Of a stretch of 36,797 nt of DNA, positions 24,298 through 32,042 are shown piece by piece. Both the position numbers and the translations under genes were made by a program. The stretch lies in the NCBI GenBank assembly GCA_021774435.1, contig JAJFJB010000214.1:1-36797 (forward strand), given 5' to 3'. The stretch comes from Alphaproteobacteria bacterium (GTDB taxonomy: Bacteria; Pseudomonadota; Alphaproteobacteria; UBA8366; GCA-2717185). Under the pieces are notes generated by a model. It was not told the DNA's origin and ran no database searches. It worked only from the letters and a program-made list of their open reading frames with translations. The stretch's first letter is position 1; the number at the start of each line of letters is the position of its first letter.

Positions 24298-24474
24298 GGC
24301 CTGTTCTCCTCATAAACTGCAATTAATGCGAGGTATCGCTGCGGAAGGAATTTTGCTATCGCCTCCCCTCTGTAATTTTATAGCAGCACCCGAACACCTG
24401 AAAAGGCTGACCGTGCGCAGGGTGAAGACCCAATATAGTTTGAATGAACTTTTAAGCGGCGAGGAGCCCTGCCA

Positions 24475-25521
24475 ATGCGCGTCATCTATCACATCCCCAA
24501 TGACGACCTACTGGAAGCCCAACGCGTCTCCGGGGAAGCGGAGGATGCCGGCTTCGACGGCATTGTTGCCTTGGAAAACGCGCATGGCCCCTTCCCACCC
24601 CTCGCGGTCGCGGCCCTGGCAACCGACCGCATTCAGCTTGGGACCGGCGTCGCCATCGCATTTCCGCGCAGTCCCACCATCACCGCGCACGCCGCATGGG
24701 ATATCAACAAGGCCTCGAACGGCCGCTTCTATCTGGGCCTCGGTTCGCAAGTGAAAGGACACAATGAACGGCGTTACGGCATTCCCTGGACCGCGCCCGC
24801 ACCGCGCATGCGCGACTATATTGGCGCCGTACGCGCAGTATGGCGGGCATGGGAAACCGAAGAACCGCTGGATTATCACAGCGACCACTACACCCTGACC
24901 CTGACGACACCGAATTTCGCACCCCGGCCGATAGGATTGCCACGCATTCCGGTCGCCATGTCCGCGGTCGGGCCGGCCATGCTCGGCGTCGCCGGCGAAA
25001 TCGCGGACGGCGTTCGGCTGCATCCCTTCAGCACCCGGCGCTATCTGGCGGAGCGGACATTGGAACAGGTCGGCAAGGGATTAGAACGCGGCGGGCGCGA
25101 TCGCGCGCGGATCGAGGTTATCCCCGGCGCCTTCATCGCCACGGGACCCGACGAAGAAGCCGTCGCAAAAATGCGCGAATACATCCGCTTCCGCATTTCC
25201 TTCTATTGTTCGACGCGGTCCTACTGGCGCGTACTCGAACTGCATGACATGGTGGACCTCGGAGAAAAATTGCGCCCCCTCCCCGCCGCGGGCCGCTGGG
25301 ACGAGATGGCGGCGATGATCTCCGACGACGTGGTCGATCTGTTCGCCACCGTCGGCACCCACGATACGCTCGCCAAGAAAATTGAAGAACGCTATGGCGG
25401 CCTCGCCGACACGCTGTCGCTCTTCATCCCCACCGATACGCCGCCGGGCCCCCTGGGCGAAGTCCTGCAAGACGTCCAACGCATCGCGACCCCGTTTAAG
25501 GGGTACGATCAGAGTTGGTAA
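24475..25521 (+). CDS. LLM-class flavin- or F420-dependent oxidoreductase
   Basis: The 348-residue luciferase-like TIM-barrel protein begins MRVIYHIPNDDLLEAQRVSG and shows DRIQLGTGVAIAFPRSP, NGRFYLGLGSQVKGH and RDYIGAVRAVW, hallmarks of bacterial LLM oxidoreductases. It is probably a monooxygenase or dehydrogenase using FMN or F420. GAGGAG lies about nine bases before the ATG. It converges with the TauD-like gene at 25535, with 13 bp between stops. Its divergent neighbour is the dienelactone hydrolase. Confidence 0.87.
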   Translation: MRVIYHIPNDDLLEAQRVSGEAEDAGFDGIVALENAHGPFPPLAVAALATDRIQLGTGVAIAFPRSPTITAHAAWDINKASNGRFYLGLGSQVKGHNERRYGIPWTAPAPRMRDYIGAVRAVWRAWETEEPLDYHSDHYTLTLTTPNFAPRPIGLPRIPVAMSAVGPAMLGVAGEIADGVRLHPFSTRRYLAERTLEQVGKGLERGGRDRARIEVIPGAFIATGPDEEAVAKMREYIRFRISFYCSTRSYWRVLELHDMVDLGEKLRPLPAAGRWDEMAAMISDDVVDLFATVGTHDTLAKKIEERYGGLADTLSLFIPTDTPPGPLGEVLQDVQRIATPFKGYDQSW

Positions 25522-25534
25522 CTTTGGAAAAACG

Positions 25535-26371
25535 TCAACCAGCGATTTGCGTGCGTTGCATATGGCGAACGGCGTCATGATTGTCATGAATCGCAAAATG
25601 AACCGTACAGCGATTATCCCAGAAGGCGATCGATCCCGGCTTCCAACGGAAACGGCAGGTGAATTCCGGGCGGCATTGGTGGTCGAAAAGATAGTTGAGG
25701 ATTGGCGCGCTCTCCGCCTCCGTCATGCCCTCGAAATGCATGGTGTAGATGCTGTTAACGAACAGGCATTTCCGTCCGCTTTCGGGATGAAGACGAACGA
25801 CGGGATGCGCCTGCACCGTCGGCCGCCAATCCGCGTCACTGCGGACCTGGCTGGACCGTTTGGCATTGACGCCGGATTGCGGACCTGCGACGCGGATATC
25901 GCTATGCACGGCCTTCATCGTGCCGAGCAATTCCTTCATGCCCTCCGATAGCGTCTCATAGGCCAAATATTGGTTCGCAAAAAGCGTATCGCCGCCATAA
26001 TCGGGCACGTCCAACGCATACAGGATCGCGCCCATCGGCGGCGTTTCCATCATCGTCGTATCCGCATGCCATCGCTCACCGGCGACACTCGTGTCCCCCG
26101 GTTTGCGGAGCAAATAGACGGTCTCCTTGTCTTCCTGACCAAGCTGATAATTCGGATGAACGAAGAGGTTGCCGAAACGGCGGGTAAAGGCCTTATGCCG
26201 GTCGACAGGTAGTGTCTGATCGCGGAAGAAGATGACCAGGTGATCAAGTAAGGCCCGCCTGATTTCGCTAACGGTCGTGTCGTCCAATTCATCGGCGACA
26301 TTCACACCGCCGATCTCAGCACCAATCGCACCGGCGACCGGCTCGACCGTAATTCGATTGTATTCAGCCAT
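25535..26371 (-). CDS. TauD/TfdA family Fe(II)/2-oxoglutarate dioxygenase
   Basis: This 278-residue PF02668 protein has N-terminal AGAIGAEIGGVNVADEL, WHADTTM (His, Asp ligands), the distal His region RCTVHFAIHDNH and the 2-oxoglutarate Arg in RHMQRTQIAG, which is also the C-terminus. It therefore ends a few residues earlier than most relatives. The Arg remains. GGGTAAATCG before the ATG is a fair ribosome site. Its partner-less position suggests it acts alone on a small carboxylate or sulfonate. Confidence 0.88.
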   Translation of the reverse strand: MAEYNRITVEPVAGAIGAEIGGVNVADELDDTTVSEIRRALLDHLVIFFRDQTLPVDRHKAFTRRFGNLFVHPNYQLGQEDKETVYLLRKPGDTSVAGERWHADTTMMETPPMGAILYALDVPDYGGDTLFANQYLAYETLSEGMKELLGTMKAVHSDIRVAGPQSGVNAKRSSQVRSDADWRPTVQAHPVVRLHPESGRKCLFVNSIYTMHFEGMTEAESAPILNYLFDHQCRPEFTCRFRWKPGSIAFWDNRCTVHFAIHDNHDAVRHMQRTQIAG

Positions 26372-26758
26372 TCGATTTACCCGCGTCGATTTTCATTCAG
26401 ACGGTTTGGAATTGTCACCCAACCAAGTTTATAGGATGGAGCATAGCGCGCAAATCTTGACGGAATTTACAGCGCTTGTTCCGGGTGGCTGCTTCCCTCG
26501 GCCACCATCGGAAGACCAGGTGGCACCGCGGCGTCATAGCTGTTCTATTGCACTCTGCCTAATGATGGCGCCGTGTCCAAAAACCCGCACGGCGGCGAAG
26601 GGCAATTAAAAATTATTTTGTCCGCACTCAACGCAATGTGCATTCTACATTGCATAGCGGAATTATAATATTACTCGTATAGCGTACGGACCAATGGCGC
26701 GCCGAAAACAGGAATGGCCTCGCCGATTTGCGTGGCGGCACAACACAGGGAGCAAACG
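26372..26758. other. Intergenic region upstream of the DUF2235 gene
   Basis: These 387 bp hold the promoter regions of the divergent TauD-like and DUF2235 genes. The half nearer the DUF2235 gene is AT-rich (around 26605-26690) and contains a dyad. No gene is supported in it. Confidence 0.6.
26633..26653. promoter_or_regulatory. Inverted repeat, possible operator
   Basis: Perfect seven-base arms GCAATGT and ACATTGC are separated by seven bases, about 105 bp before the DUF2235 start. The symmetry and AT-rich surroundings fit a dimeric repressor site, but nothing identifies the regulator. Confidence 0.35.
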
Positions 26759-28315
26759 ATGAAAAAAATCGTAATTTCGTTCGACGGAACGTGCAACGAG
26801 CCAGAAGACGCCGAGCAAGAGCGCGGATTCTTCGGCCTCGGCGAACTCGAGGACAGCAGTATCACCAATGTGCTCAAGCTTCATTTGATGCTGGGCGGCG
26901 ACTTGTTGGAAAGATCCAAGTTCGAGGGTCAAGAATGCTTCTATTACAGCGGTGTCGGCACTCATGGCGGCGCACTTCAGCGTGCCTTTAATGCCGGACT
27001 GTCGCTACAAAGTATGGATGTCGACCACATCATTTTGAGCGCAACCCGGGACCTCCGGCGCGTGTACGAAGAAGGCGACGAGGTATTCGTTTTCGGCTTT
27101 AGCCGCGGTGCGGCGATCGCGCGGCAATTTGCTTCCTTGTTACCCAAGGACTTCCCGCATCACACGCCGAAAATAAAATTCATGGGCGTTTACGACACAG
27201 TCGCTTCGATCGGGTTACCCAACCTGGACGAAAACGACAAGCCGGTCTCCGACGTGGTCTTCGAGAACAACACGATTGCACCGGCGATTGAACAAGCCGT
27301 GCACATTGTTGCGCTCGACGAGAAGCGCAAGGCGTTCATGCCCACTCTGATGAATAAGGATGATACGCCAGTGCCGGAAACCGGCGACGCGCGCGTTATG
27401 GAAATCTGGTTCGCCGGCGCCCATACCGACGTCGGTGGCGGCCGCCGCATGGATGGTCTTTCCGATACCGCGCTCGAATTCATGCTCGAAGAACTCAACC
27501 GGCGTGGTTTCGGTCTCAAAATCCTTCACCCCACTGAAATCAATTATACCCAGCTCGTTCCCGCCTCCGCCGGCTTCAAGATCGATTATATGGACGTCAT
27601 GATGGAGCCGAAATTCTGGGGAGTCAGCCACCAGCAGCGACGCATTTTTACCGGCTGGCTGACCCTCGAAGACCGGGACCTGCGCGTCAACGTGGATGAT
27701 AAAATGAGTAATAATTTGCCGCTATTACATCATTCGGTTTCCGAACGGGTGCACGGCGATACGGACTATCGGCCAGAGTCCGTGATCAATGTCACGCACA
27801 GGATGTTGATGCCAGACGGCGAAATTGAGCAATTCGACGGGCTGAAAGCGCACCGGATGCAGGGTGCGACACCGACCTTCGTACTGGAGGAAGGCGAGTC
27901 AAAACAGGTTATGGTGTACGCGCGCAAGAAATATAACCAAAGCGGCGTCCTGATGCTTGCCGGCGAGAAATATGGTTTCGAGGTGGACATGACGCAAAAA
28001 TGGTACGACGCCAGCATCGATGCGACGGTCGAAGGTTGGAGCGCCGAAGACGAAGATATGTGGATTGCGAAAGAACTGGCGATTAAAGCTTCCCGCCGTT
28101 TCCGGCGCATCCCCGATGCAAAGTGGTTCGAGCTTTCGGCCGCCGTAGGACAAAACGACGACGAACTGTTTCAGGTTCTAAACCATACAGACGAGGGAAA
28201 CCCGTACATTCCTGCAAAGAATGGCGAGTTTTGTCCGTTCGCTAACGATCTCGACAACCGCTACGGCAATAATCTCGGTTTTGTCAATGTGACGATAAAG
28301 CGTCTGAGTTCTTAA
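26759..28315 (+). CDS. DUF2235 (Tle1-like) alpha/beta hydrolase with LecA-like C-terminal domain
   Basis: The first 350 or so of its 518 residues match DUF2235 (PF09994), the catalytic fold of T6SS phospholipase effectors of the Tle1 type. It has MKKIVISFDGTCNEP, the nucleophile Ser115 in FGFSRG, VYDTVAS with the acid, and FAGAHTDVGGG with the catalytic His. The last 130 residues look like the galactose-binding lectin LecA: GVLMLAGEKYGFEV, then NDLDNRYGNNLG (496-507), which fits LecA's calcium loop with its two Asn residues. No T6SS genes or immunity gene are next to it. GGGAG is seven bases before the ATG. It may be an esterase that binds glycans. Confidence 0.85.
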   Translation: MKKIVISFDGTCNEPEDAEQERGFFGLGELEDSSITNVLKLHLMLGGDLLERSKFEGQECFYYSGVGTHGGALQRAFNAGLSLQSMDVDHIILSATRDLRRVYEEGDEVFVFGFSRGAAIARQFASLLPKDFPHHTPKIKFMGVYDTVASIGLPNLDENDKPVSDVVFENNTIAPAIEQAVHIVALDEKRKAFMPTLMNKDDTPVPETGDARVMEIWFAGAHTDVGGGRRMDGLSDTALEFMLEELNRRGFGLKILHPTEINYTQLVPASAGFKIDYMDVMMEPKFWGVSHQQRRIFTGWLTLEDRDLRVNVDDKMSNNLPLLHHSVSERVHGDTDYRPESVINVTHRMLMPDGEIEQFDGLKAHRMQGATPTFVLEEGESKQVMVYARKKYNQSGVLMLAGEKYGFEVDMTQKWYDASIDATVEGWSAEDEDMWIAKELAIKASRRFRRIPDAKWFELSAAVGQNDDELFQVLNHTDEGNPYIPAKNGEFCPFANDLDNRYGNNLGFVNVTIKRLSS

Positions 28316-28355
28316 CAAAAAGCGGGCGCTCGGAGATCATCTCCAAGTGCCCGCT
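28316..28355 (-). terminator. Rho-independent terminator (minus strand, probably used from both sides)
   Basis: A strong stem (AGCGGGC and GCCCGCT as outer arms, GGAGA and TCTCC inside, three-base loop) spans 28321-28355. On the minus strand it is followed at once by five T residues, so it ends the transcript of the small gene at 28391. On the plus strand it starts six bases after the DUF2235 stop and could also end that transcript, though without a T run. Confidence 0.75.
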
Positions 28356-28390
28356 AATTCTTACTTCCGCCGTCCGGGGACGGCGTCAAA

Positions 28391-28606
28391 TCAAACCGTC
28401 GTATCGACGTTTGACCCGCGCGTTGGATCGGTGCTTGACGGACCTTCGCCGCCGTTGGTCGTTGCCGAGGCCTGACCTGGATCGGTGGTGCCTTCGCTTT
28501 GACCTGCGGCTTGAAGTTGCTGTTGCTCGATACGCTGAAGGCCCGATTGCTGCGTCGAGCCTAACGACGCGGAAGCAGTCGCTCCCGATGAATAACTGAT
28601 AGCCAT
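28391..28606 (-). CDS. Small Ser/Thr/Gln/Gly-rich hypothetical protein
   Basis: The 71-residue protein of unrecognised family starts MAISYSSGATASASLGS, has a glutamine-rich centre (RIEQQQLQAAGQ) and ends in an acidic low-complexity tail (NVDTTV). It has no Cys, Trp or Lys and looks mostly disordered. GGAG is well placed before the ATG, a good promoter and a leader hairpin lie upstream and a terminator lies 35 bp downstream, so it is a complete single-gene unit and probably real. It has no signal peptide. Confidence 0.65.
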   Translation of the reverse strand: MAISYSSGATASASLGSTQQSGLQRIEQQQLQAAGQSEGTTDPGQASATTNGGEGPSSTDPTRGSNVDTTV

Positions 28607-28643
28607 TTATCACTCCGTTTTACGGAAAGAAACTTGATCAAAT

Positions 28644-28664
28644 CTGCCTTCTCTTCTAAGGCAG
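28644..28664 (-). promoter_or_regulatory. Leader hairpin of the small gene
   Basis: Perfect seven-base arms (CTGCCTT and AAGGCAG) around a seven-base loop lie about 38 bases before the start codon, inside the predicted untranslated leader. It may stabilise the message or regulate translation. Confidence 0.4.
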
Positions 28665-28674
28665 CCACGGTCTT

Positions 28675-28723
28675 GTTAACTATTAACCTATTGTAATATA
28701 GCATTTTTCCTTGAAGAAATCAA
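28675..28723 (-). promoter_or_regulatory. Sigma-70-type promoter and adjoining dyad of the small gene
   Basis: On the minus strand TTGATT (28718-28723) and TATATT (28695-28700) are separated by exactly 17 bases. The predicted start of transcription falls beside the dyad GTTAA-CTA-TTAAC (28675-28687), a possible operator. This is the clearest promoter in the window. Confidence 0.55.
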
Positions 28724-28908
28724 GATTTTTCAAACAAACCCAACACAATTTTGGTGTTATAGAATTTTTTTTAAATATTAACTGTATTCTCAAGGTCCTT
28801 TGTTTGTTCTATTTCAAATAATTAATCAGTAATACATTTCAATTATCCTGTATTTTAGTGAATTTTTCTGTTTCCCGATATTAACCAGAACCAACCGCAC
28901 GCCGTACT

Positions 28909-28924
28909 GGGAATGTACATTCCC
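28909..28924. repeat. Perfect 16-bp palindrome
   Basis: GGGAATGTACATTCCC is its own reverse complement. It lies 22 bp beyond the LysR stop. There is no T run on either side, so it is not a standard terminator; it may be a protein-binding site. Confidence 0.5.
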
Positions 28925-28945
28925 AAAGCCCTCCGGCGCGGTATT

Positions 28946-29851
28946 TCAATGCCATGCCGGCCCCGCGGGAGCGACCTCCCGGGTCGTATCGAGAAACGCC
29001 CCGACGGCCGGCGATGCATCGCTTTCACGCCACGCGAGCCCGAATTCAATGTAAAGCGACGGGTCCTTGAGCGGGCGGAATACGACATTGGGCGGCCGGA
29101 AGCGTGACACCGATGCCGCGATGATCGATATGCCCAACCCCGCGCCGACCAGACTGACCATGGTATGCAACTGCTCCACCTCCTCGATCACGTTGGGCGT
29201 GAACCCGGCTTCCTGACAGGCATGCGAAACACGGGCATGAAAACCCGTACCCCACCGCGGCGGAATAAAGACGAAAGGCTCGTTGATAAGGTCCCGCAGG
29301 CCGAGACGTTTTCGTTTAGCGAGTGGATGATCTTCAGGCAGCGCGACGAAGAGAGGTTCCTTAAGGACGACCTCCTGTACAAGCCCCTTCCGGTCCACCG
29401 TCGGTGCGAGGAACAACGCCACGTCAATCCGTTTTTGTTCCAACGCCGCCGGTTGCTCAGACGTCGTCAATTCCGCAAAACGAAGCCCGATGTCGGGATA
29501 GGCTGCGCGGTACGCCCGAAGGATACGAGGCAAAATATCGTAGGTCGCAGTGGGAAAAAAGCCCACGGTCAATTGGCCGCTAAGCCCGTCCGCAACGGCC
29601 CGTGTCAAACGAACCGACTCGTCCAGTTGCGATAGAATGAGCTGCGCGCGTTCGAGAAAGACTTCCCCGGCGCGCGTCAATTCGACCTGACGCCGGTTTC
29701 GCAGCAAAAGCGGCGACCCAATTTCCTCCTCAAGCTGGCGGATCGAGTCACTTAATGGCGGTTGTGAAATATGCAGCCGCGCCGCCGCGCGACGAAAGTT
29801 CCGCTCCGACGCAACGGCCACGAACCGCTGAAGCTGGCGAATATCGGGCAT
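28946..29851 (-). CDS. LysR-type transcriptional regulator
   Basis: The 301-residue regulator has an N-terminal winged helix-turn-helix (LQRFVAVASERNFRRAAARL, then HISQPPLSDSIRQLEEEIG) and a periplasmic-binding-like effector domain from about residue 90 (GQLTVGFFPTATYDILP). The domain resembles CatM/BenM-type regulators of aromatic-acid catabolism. A T-N11-A LysR box lies 43-59 bp upstream of the start and recurs before the MmgE/PrpD operon, making that operon the likely target together with self-regulation. Confidence 0.9.
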   Translation of the reverse strand: MPDIRQLQRFVAVASERNFRRAAARLHISQPPLSDSIRQLEEEIGSPLLLRNRRQVELTRAGEVFLERAQLILSQLDESVRLTRAVADGLSGQLTVGFFPTATYDILPRILRAYRAAYPDIGLRFAELTTSEQPAALEQKRIDVALFLAPTVDRKGLVQEVVLKEPLFVALPEDHPLAKRKRLGLRDLINEPFVFIPPRWGTGFHARVSHACQEAGFTPNVIEEVEQLHTMVSLVGAGLGISIIAASVSRFRPPNVVFRPLKDPSLYIEFGLAWRESDASPAVGAFLDTTREVAPAGPAWH

Positions 29852-29893
29852 TGATTTCTCGCTTTCAAAGCAGGCTGGACCGAACGGATTTAT

Positions 29894-29943
29894 GATCGGA
29901 AAAACATATCAGAAAGAAAGAAACTTTATAAATAACCTATCAA
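29894..29943. promoter_or_regulatory. Bipartite LysR-type operator, copy A (LysR gene promoter)
   Basis: GAT-N11-ATC (29894-29910), containing GGAAA and CATATC, is followed by CCTATCAA at 29936-29943. The same two blocks occur with the same spacing at 31930-31979, 69 percent identical overall over 52 bases. The T-N11-A dyad is the standard LysR-type recognition site. It lies just upstream of the LysR start, as expected for autoregulation. Confidence 0.55.
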
Positions 29944-29990
29944 AATTCGGCGCACGAGGCCCATCCCTGCCCGCGGCATCAATCCGCCCG

Positions 29991-30365
29991 TCAAGTGCGC
30001 TTCAGCGCAACGCAATCGGACTGACACGCCTCAACCCCGGCTTTTTGCTTCGCGCCTGGCCGATGAAAAACAGATTTGGTCAAAGCGATCGATGCATTTG
30101 CAGTCCCACGTGCGTCCTCTGCGACCTCAGCCCTGCCGTTCAGAATAATACCGTACCCGCCGGATTGAAGCGGAGGCCAAAGAAGGGACACGTTTGGCTG
30201 GCCTCCAATGTTCTTTTGACCGCTGCGGCCCAATGAACAGTTCAGGATCGAACCTTTTAGCTCGACCGTAACATTGCTTGTGTGCGGGCCGTCATCCCCA
30301 ACGGTAATTAAGTAAGCTTCAAGGCCGTAATCTTTCAGCGCATTTTTCAGTGTCGTTTCCGTCAT
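29991..30365 (-). CDS. Pyridoxamine 5'-phosphate oxidase-like flavin split-barrel protein, short
   Basis: This 124-residue PPOX-fold protein has VGDDGPHTSNVTVELKGS and CSLGRSGQKNIGGQPNVSLLWP, the two beta-strands that bind flavin or F420 in this superfamily, then GRAEVAED. Its C-terminal tail (KAGVEACQSDCVALKRT) is unlike the barrel and may be a divergent or altered end. Such proteins reduce or bind small organic molecules. It lies between the LysR promoter and a second PPOX gene, 107 bp apart, on the minus strand. Confidence 0.7.
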   Translation of the reverse strand: MTETTLKNALKDYGLEAYLITVGDDGPHTSNVTVELKGSILNCSLGRSGQKNIGGQPNVSLLWPPLQSGGYGIILNGRAEVAEDARGTANASIALTKSVFHRPGAKQKAGVEACQSDCVALKRT

Positions 30366-30472
30366 ATCCCTGGCTTCCTGTTTGAAATCAAAAGGCGAGC
30401 GAGAGGAAGAATATTGCCATCAACGTTTCGTGGCCCCACTCAGTCGCGAGCCTTCATACTACGTCCGACGTT

Positions 30473-31075
30473 TTACCACATTCGACTTTTGGCGTATTCC
30501 GCATAGCCCGCGTCGTAGGTTTCCGCGTCGAAGAGCGCTTGCTTCTCGCGGATGAACTGCCCCGCGGTCGGTAGCCCTGTGCTTTCATCGCCGGAAGTCC
30601 AAAGCGCGGACCGCATCAGCGCTTTGGCGCATTGGAAATAGATCTCGTTGACGGTCGTTACGATGACCGTTTTGGGATACTTTTTCCGCTTTTCGAATTG
30701 CTGCGTCACTTGCGCATCGGCGGTTAGCGCGGCTGTTCCGTTGACCCGGACGACATTGTTGGAGCCCGGCACCATGAACATCAGGCTCACGCGTTGGTCC
30801 CGGACAATATTGCGCAGCGAGTCGATTCGGTTGTTGCCGCGCCAGTCAGGCAGGAGAATGGTATTTTCATCGGCGATTTTTACGACCGGCCCATCGTCAC
30901 CACGGGGACTGGCATCGGTACCTTCGGGGCCTACCGTGGCGATCACAAGAAACCGCGAAGCTTCAATCCACTGTGTGTACAGAGGCGTCATCGCTTGCGC
31001 GACCTTTGTAACGGACAAGGTTGCCTTCGCGTCATAGAGTGCGTCTAGTTCCGCCATCGTTTCTATTGCGTTCAT
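30473..31075 (-). CDS. Pyridoxamine 5'-phosphate oxidase family protein (about 200 residues)
   Basis: The 200-residue flavin split-barrel protein has FLVIATVGPEGTDASPRGD, LLPDWRGNNRIDSLRNI and VSLMFMVPGSNNVVRVNG, the FMN-binding pattern of the MSMEG_1061/DR2398-type PPOX group. These are likely FMN-dependent reductases of unknown substrate. The ATG at 31073-31075 has GGAG seven bases before it. It is divergent from the AraC gene with 49 bp between, so the AraC protein may control it. Confidence 0.82.
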   Translation of the reverse strand: MNAIETMAELDALYDAKATLSVTKVAQAMTPLYTQWIEASRFLVIATVGPEGTDASPRGDDGPVVKIADENTILLPDWRGNNRIDSLRNIVRDQRVSLMFMVPGSNNVVRVNGTAALTADAQVTQQFEKRKKYPKTVIVTTVNEIYFQCAKALMRSALWTSGDESTGLPTAGQFIREKQALFDAETYDAGYAEYAKSRMW

Positions 31076-31124
31076 TTGGTGCTCCATTCTTTTCGGCGTT
31101 TTATTAGCTTGTTCTTTTTGAAGA

Positions 31125-31913
31125 ATGGGGTCAGAAATTCGTCAAATGGGCCAAAATCCGATTTCGAATATGTCGGGACGATCCTTCGGCGACCCTTTGC
31201 AAAATTTGCCGCATCGCGTGGCGAGTCTCGGCAGGACATACCCCGACGGCTATGTGGCTTTGAGGCATCGTCATCCCCGGCTGCAACTGATGTACGCGAC
31301 ATCCGGCCTGATGATGGCCGACACCGAAACCGCCAAATGGGCCATACCCGAAGGGCACGCGCTCATCGTTCCACCAAACACGGATCATCAGACACGGATG
31401 ATTGGCGACGTCAAATTGCGCTCCCTTTACATAACGCCGAATACGCTGGAATCCGAAACCGAACAGAGCTGCTGTATTGTTTCAGTCTCGTCTCTATTGG
31501 CAGCCCTTATCGAGCGCCTGTGCTTGCTGAACAACCCATCACCCTCTACTCCGCAAGCGTATCATCTCAGCCAATTGATCATCATGGAATTAGGCGACGC
31601 GCCGGTTTCGCCGCTGGCTCTGCCGCTGCCCAATCATGCTGGTTTGCGGCGTGTCTGCGAAACGTTGTTCGAAGTTCCGTCTCTATCGAAAGGCATCGAC
31701 CAATGGGCAATGGAGATTGGGATGAGCCGTCGCGCCTTCACCCGCTCGTTTCAGCGGCAAACGGGCCTCAGCTTCGGGGTTTGGCGGCAGCGGCTACGAT
31801 GCCAAATCGCCTTGCAAGCCTTCGCTCGTGGCGAGGCCGCCGAGAAGGTCGCAACGGACGTCGGTTATGCCAGTCATTACGCGCTGAGAGACATGATGCG
31901 GAAATTTCTATAA
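31125..31913 (+). CDS. AraC-family transcriptional regulator, apparently shortened at the C-terminus
   Basis: The 262-residue regulator has an N-terminal cupin-like sensor (YVALRHRHPRLQLMYATSG, IPEGHALIVPPNTDHQT) and a C-terminal double helix-turn-helix (GIDQWAMEIGMSRRAFTRSF, then VATDVGYASHYALRDMMRKF). Relatives continue for about a dozen residues with a G-x-S/T-P-x-x-Y-R motif, which is absent here: the stop comes directly after MMRKFL. It may be truncated or use a shortened helix. The repeated LysR operator begins about 16 bp after its stop. The start is uncertain; ATG 31170 is an alternative. Confidence 0.8.
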   Translation: MGSEIRQMGQNPISNMSGRSFGDPLQNLPHRVASLGRTYPDGYVALRHRHPRLQLMYATSGLMMADTETAKWAIPEGHALIVPPNTDHQTRMIGDVKLRSLYITPNTLESETEQSCCIVSVSSLLAALIERLCLLNNPSPSTPQAYHLSQLIIMELGDAPVSPLALPLPNHAGLRRVCETLFEVPSLSKGIDQWAMEIGMSRRAFTRSFQRQTGLSFGVWRQRLRCQIALQAFARGEAAEKVATDVGYASHYALRDMMRKFL

Positions 31914-31929
31914 GCCGGAAACAGTCGTT

Positions 31930-31979
31930 GATAGGAAATTCATATCATCAAAGAACAAAAACAATATTTGACCTATCAA
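31930..31979 (+). promoter_or_regulatory. Bipartite LysR-type operator, copy B (MmgE/PrpD operon promoter)
   Basis: GAT-N11-ATC (31930-31946) and CCTATCAA (31972-31979), spaced as in copy A. The second block overlaps a -35-like TTGACC at 31968, and the -10 region is poor, as expected of an activator-dependent promoter. If the first block sits at -65, transcription would start near 32003, about 40 bp before the MmgE/PrpD start. An eight-base inverted repeat (TTGATAGG 31928-31935, CCTATCAA) joins the two blocks. Confidence 0.55.
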
Positions 31980-32042
31980 TAAAGACAGGATGAACTTGCT
32001 GGCATTAACTGCGGGCGTTGGGACAGAGGGAGCAAACTGGGT

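Larger units (their letters stand above)
28607..28945. other. AT-rich intergenic region
   Basis: Upstream of the small gene and downstream of the LysR gene are 339 bp, strongly AT-rich from about 28670 to 28880, unlike the window at large. It holds the promoter, a dyad and a hairpin belonging to the small gene, and a 16-bp palindrome near the LysR stop. No gene is seen. Confidence 0.6.

Noticed and set aside
26759-28315. A type VI secretion effector/immunity locus
   Set aside because: No T6SS component, PAAR, VgrG or immunity-like gene is next to the DUF2235 gene; only the catalytic fold is shared.
29892-30236. Plus-strand 114-residue frame after LysR operator copy A, a possible divergent target
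   Set aside because: It lies antisense to the PPOX-like gene, starts inside the operator itself and shows no domain.
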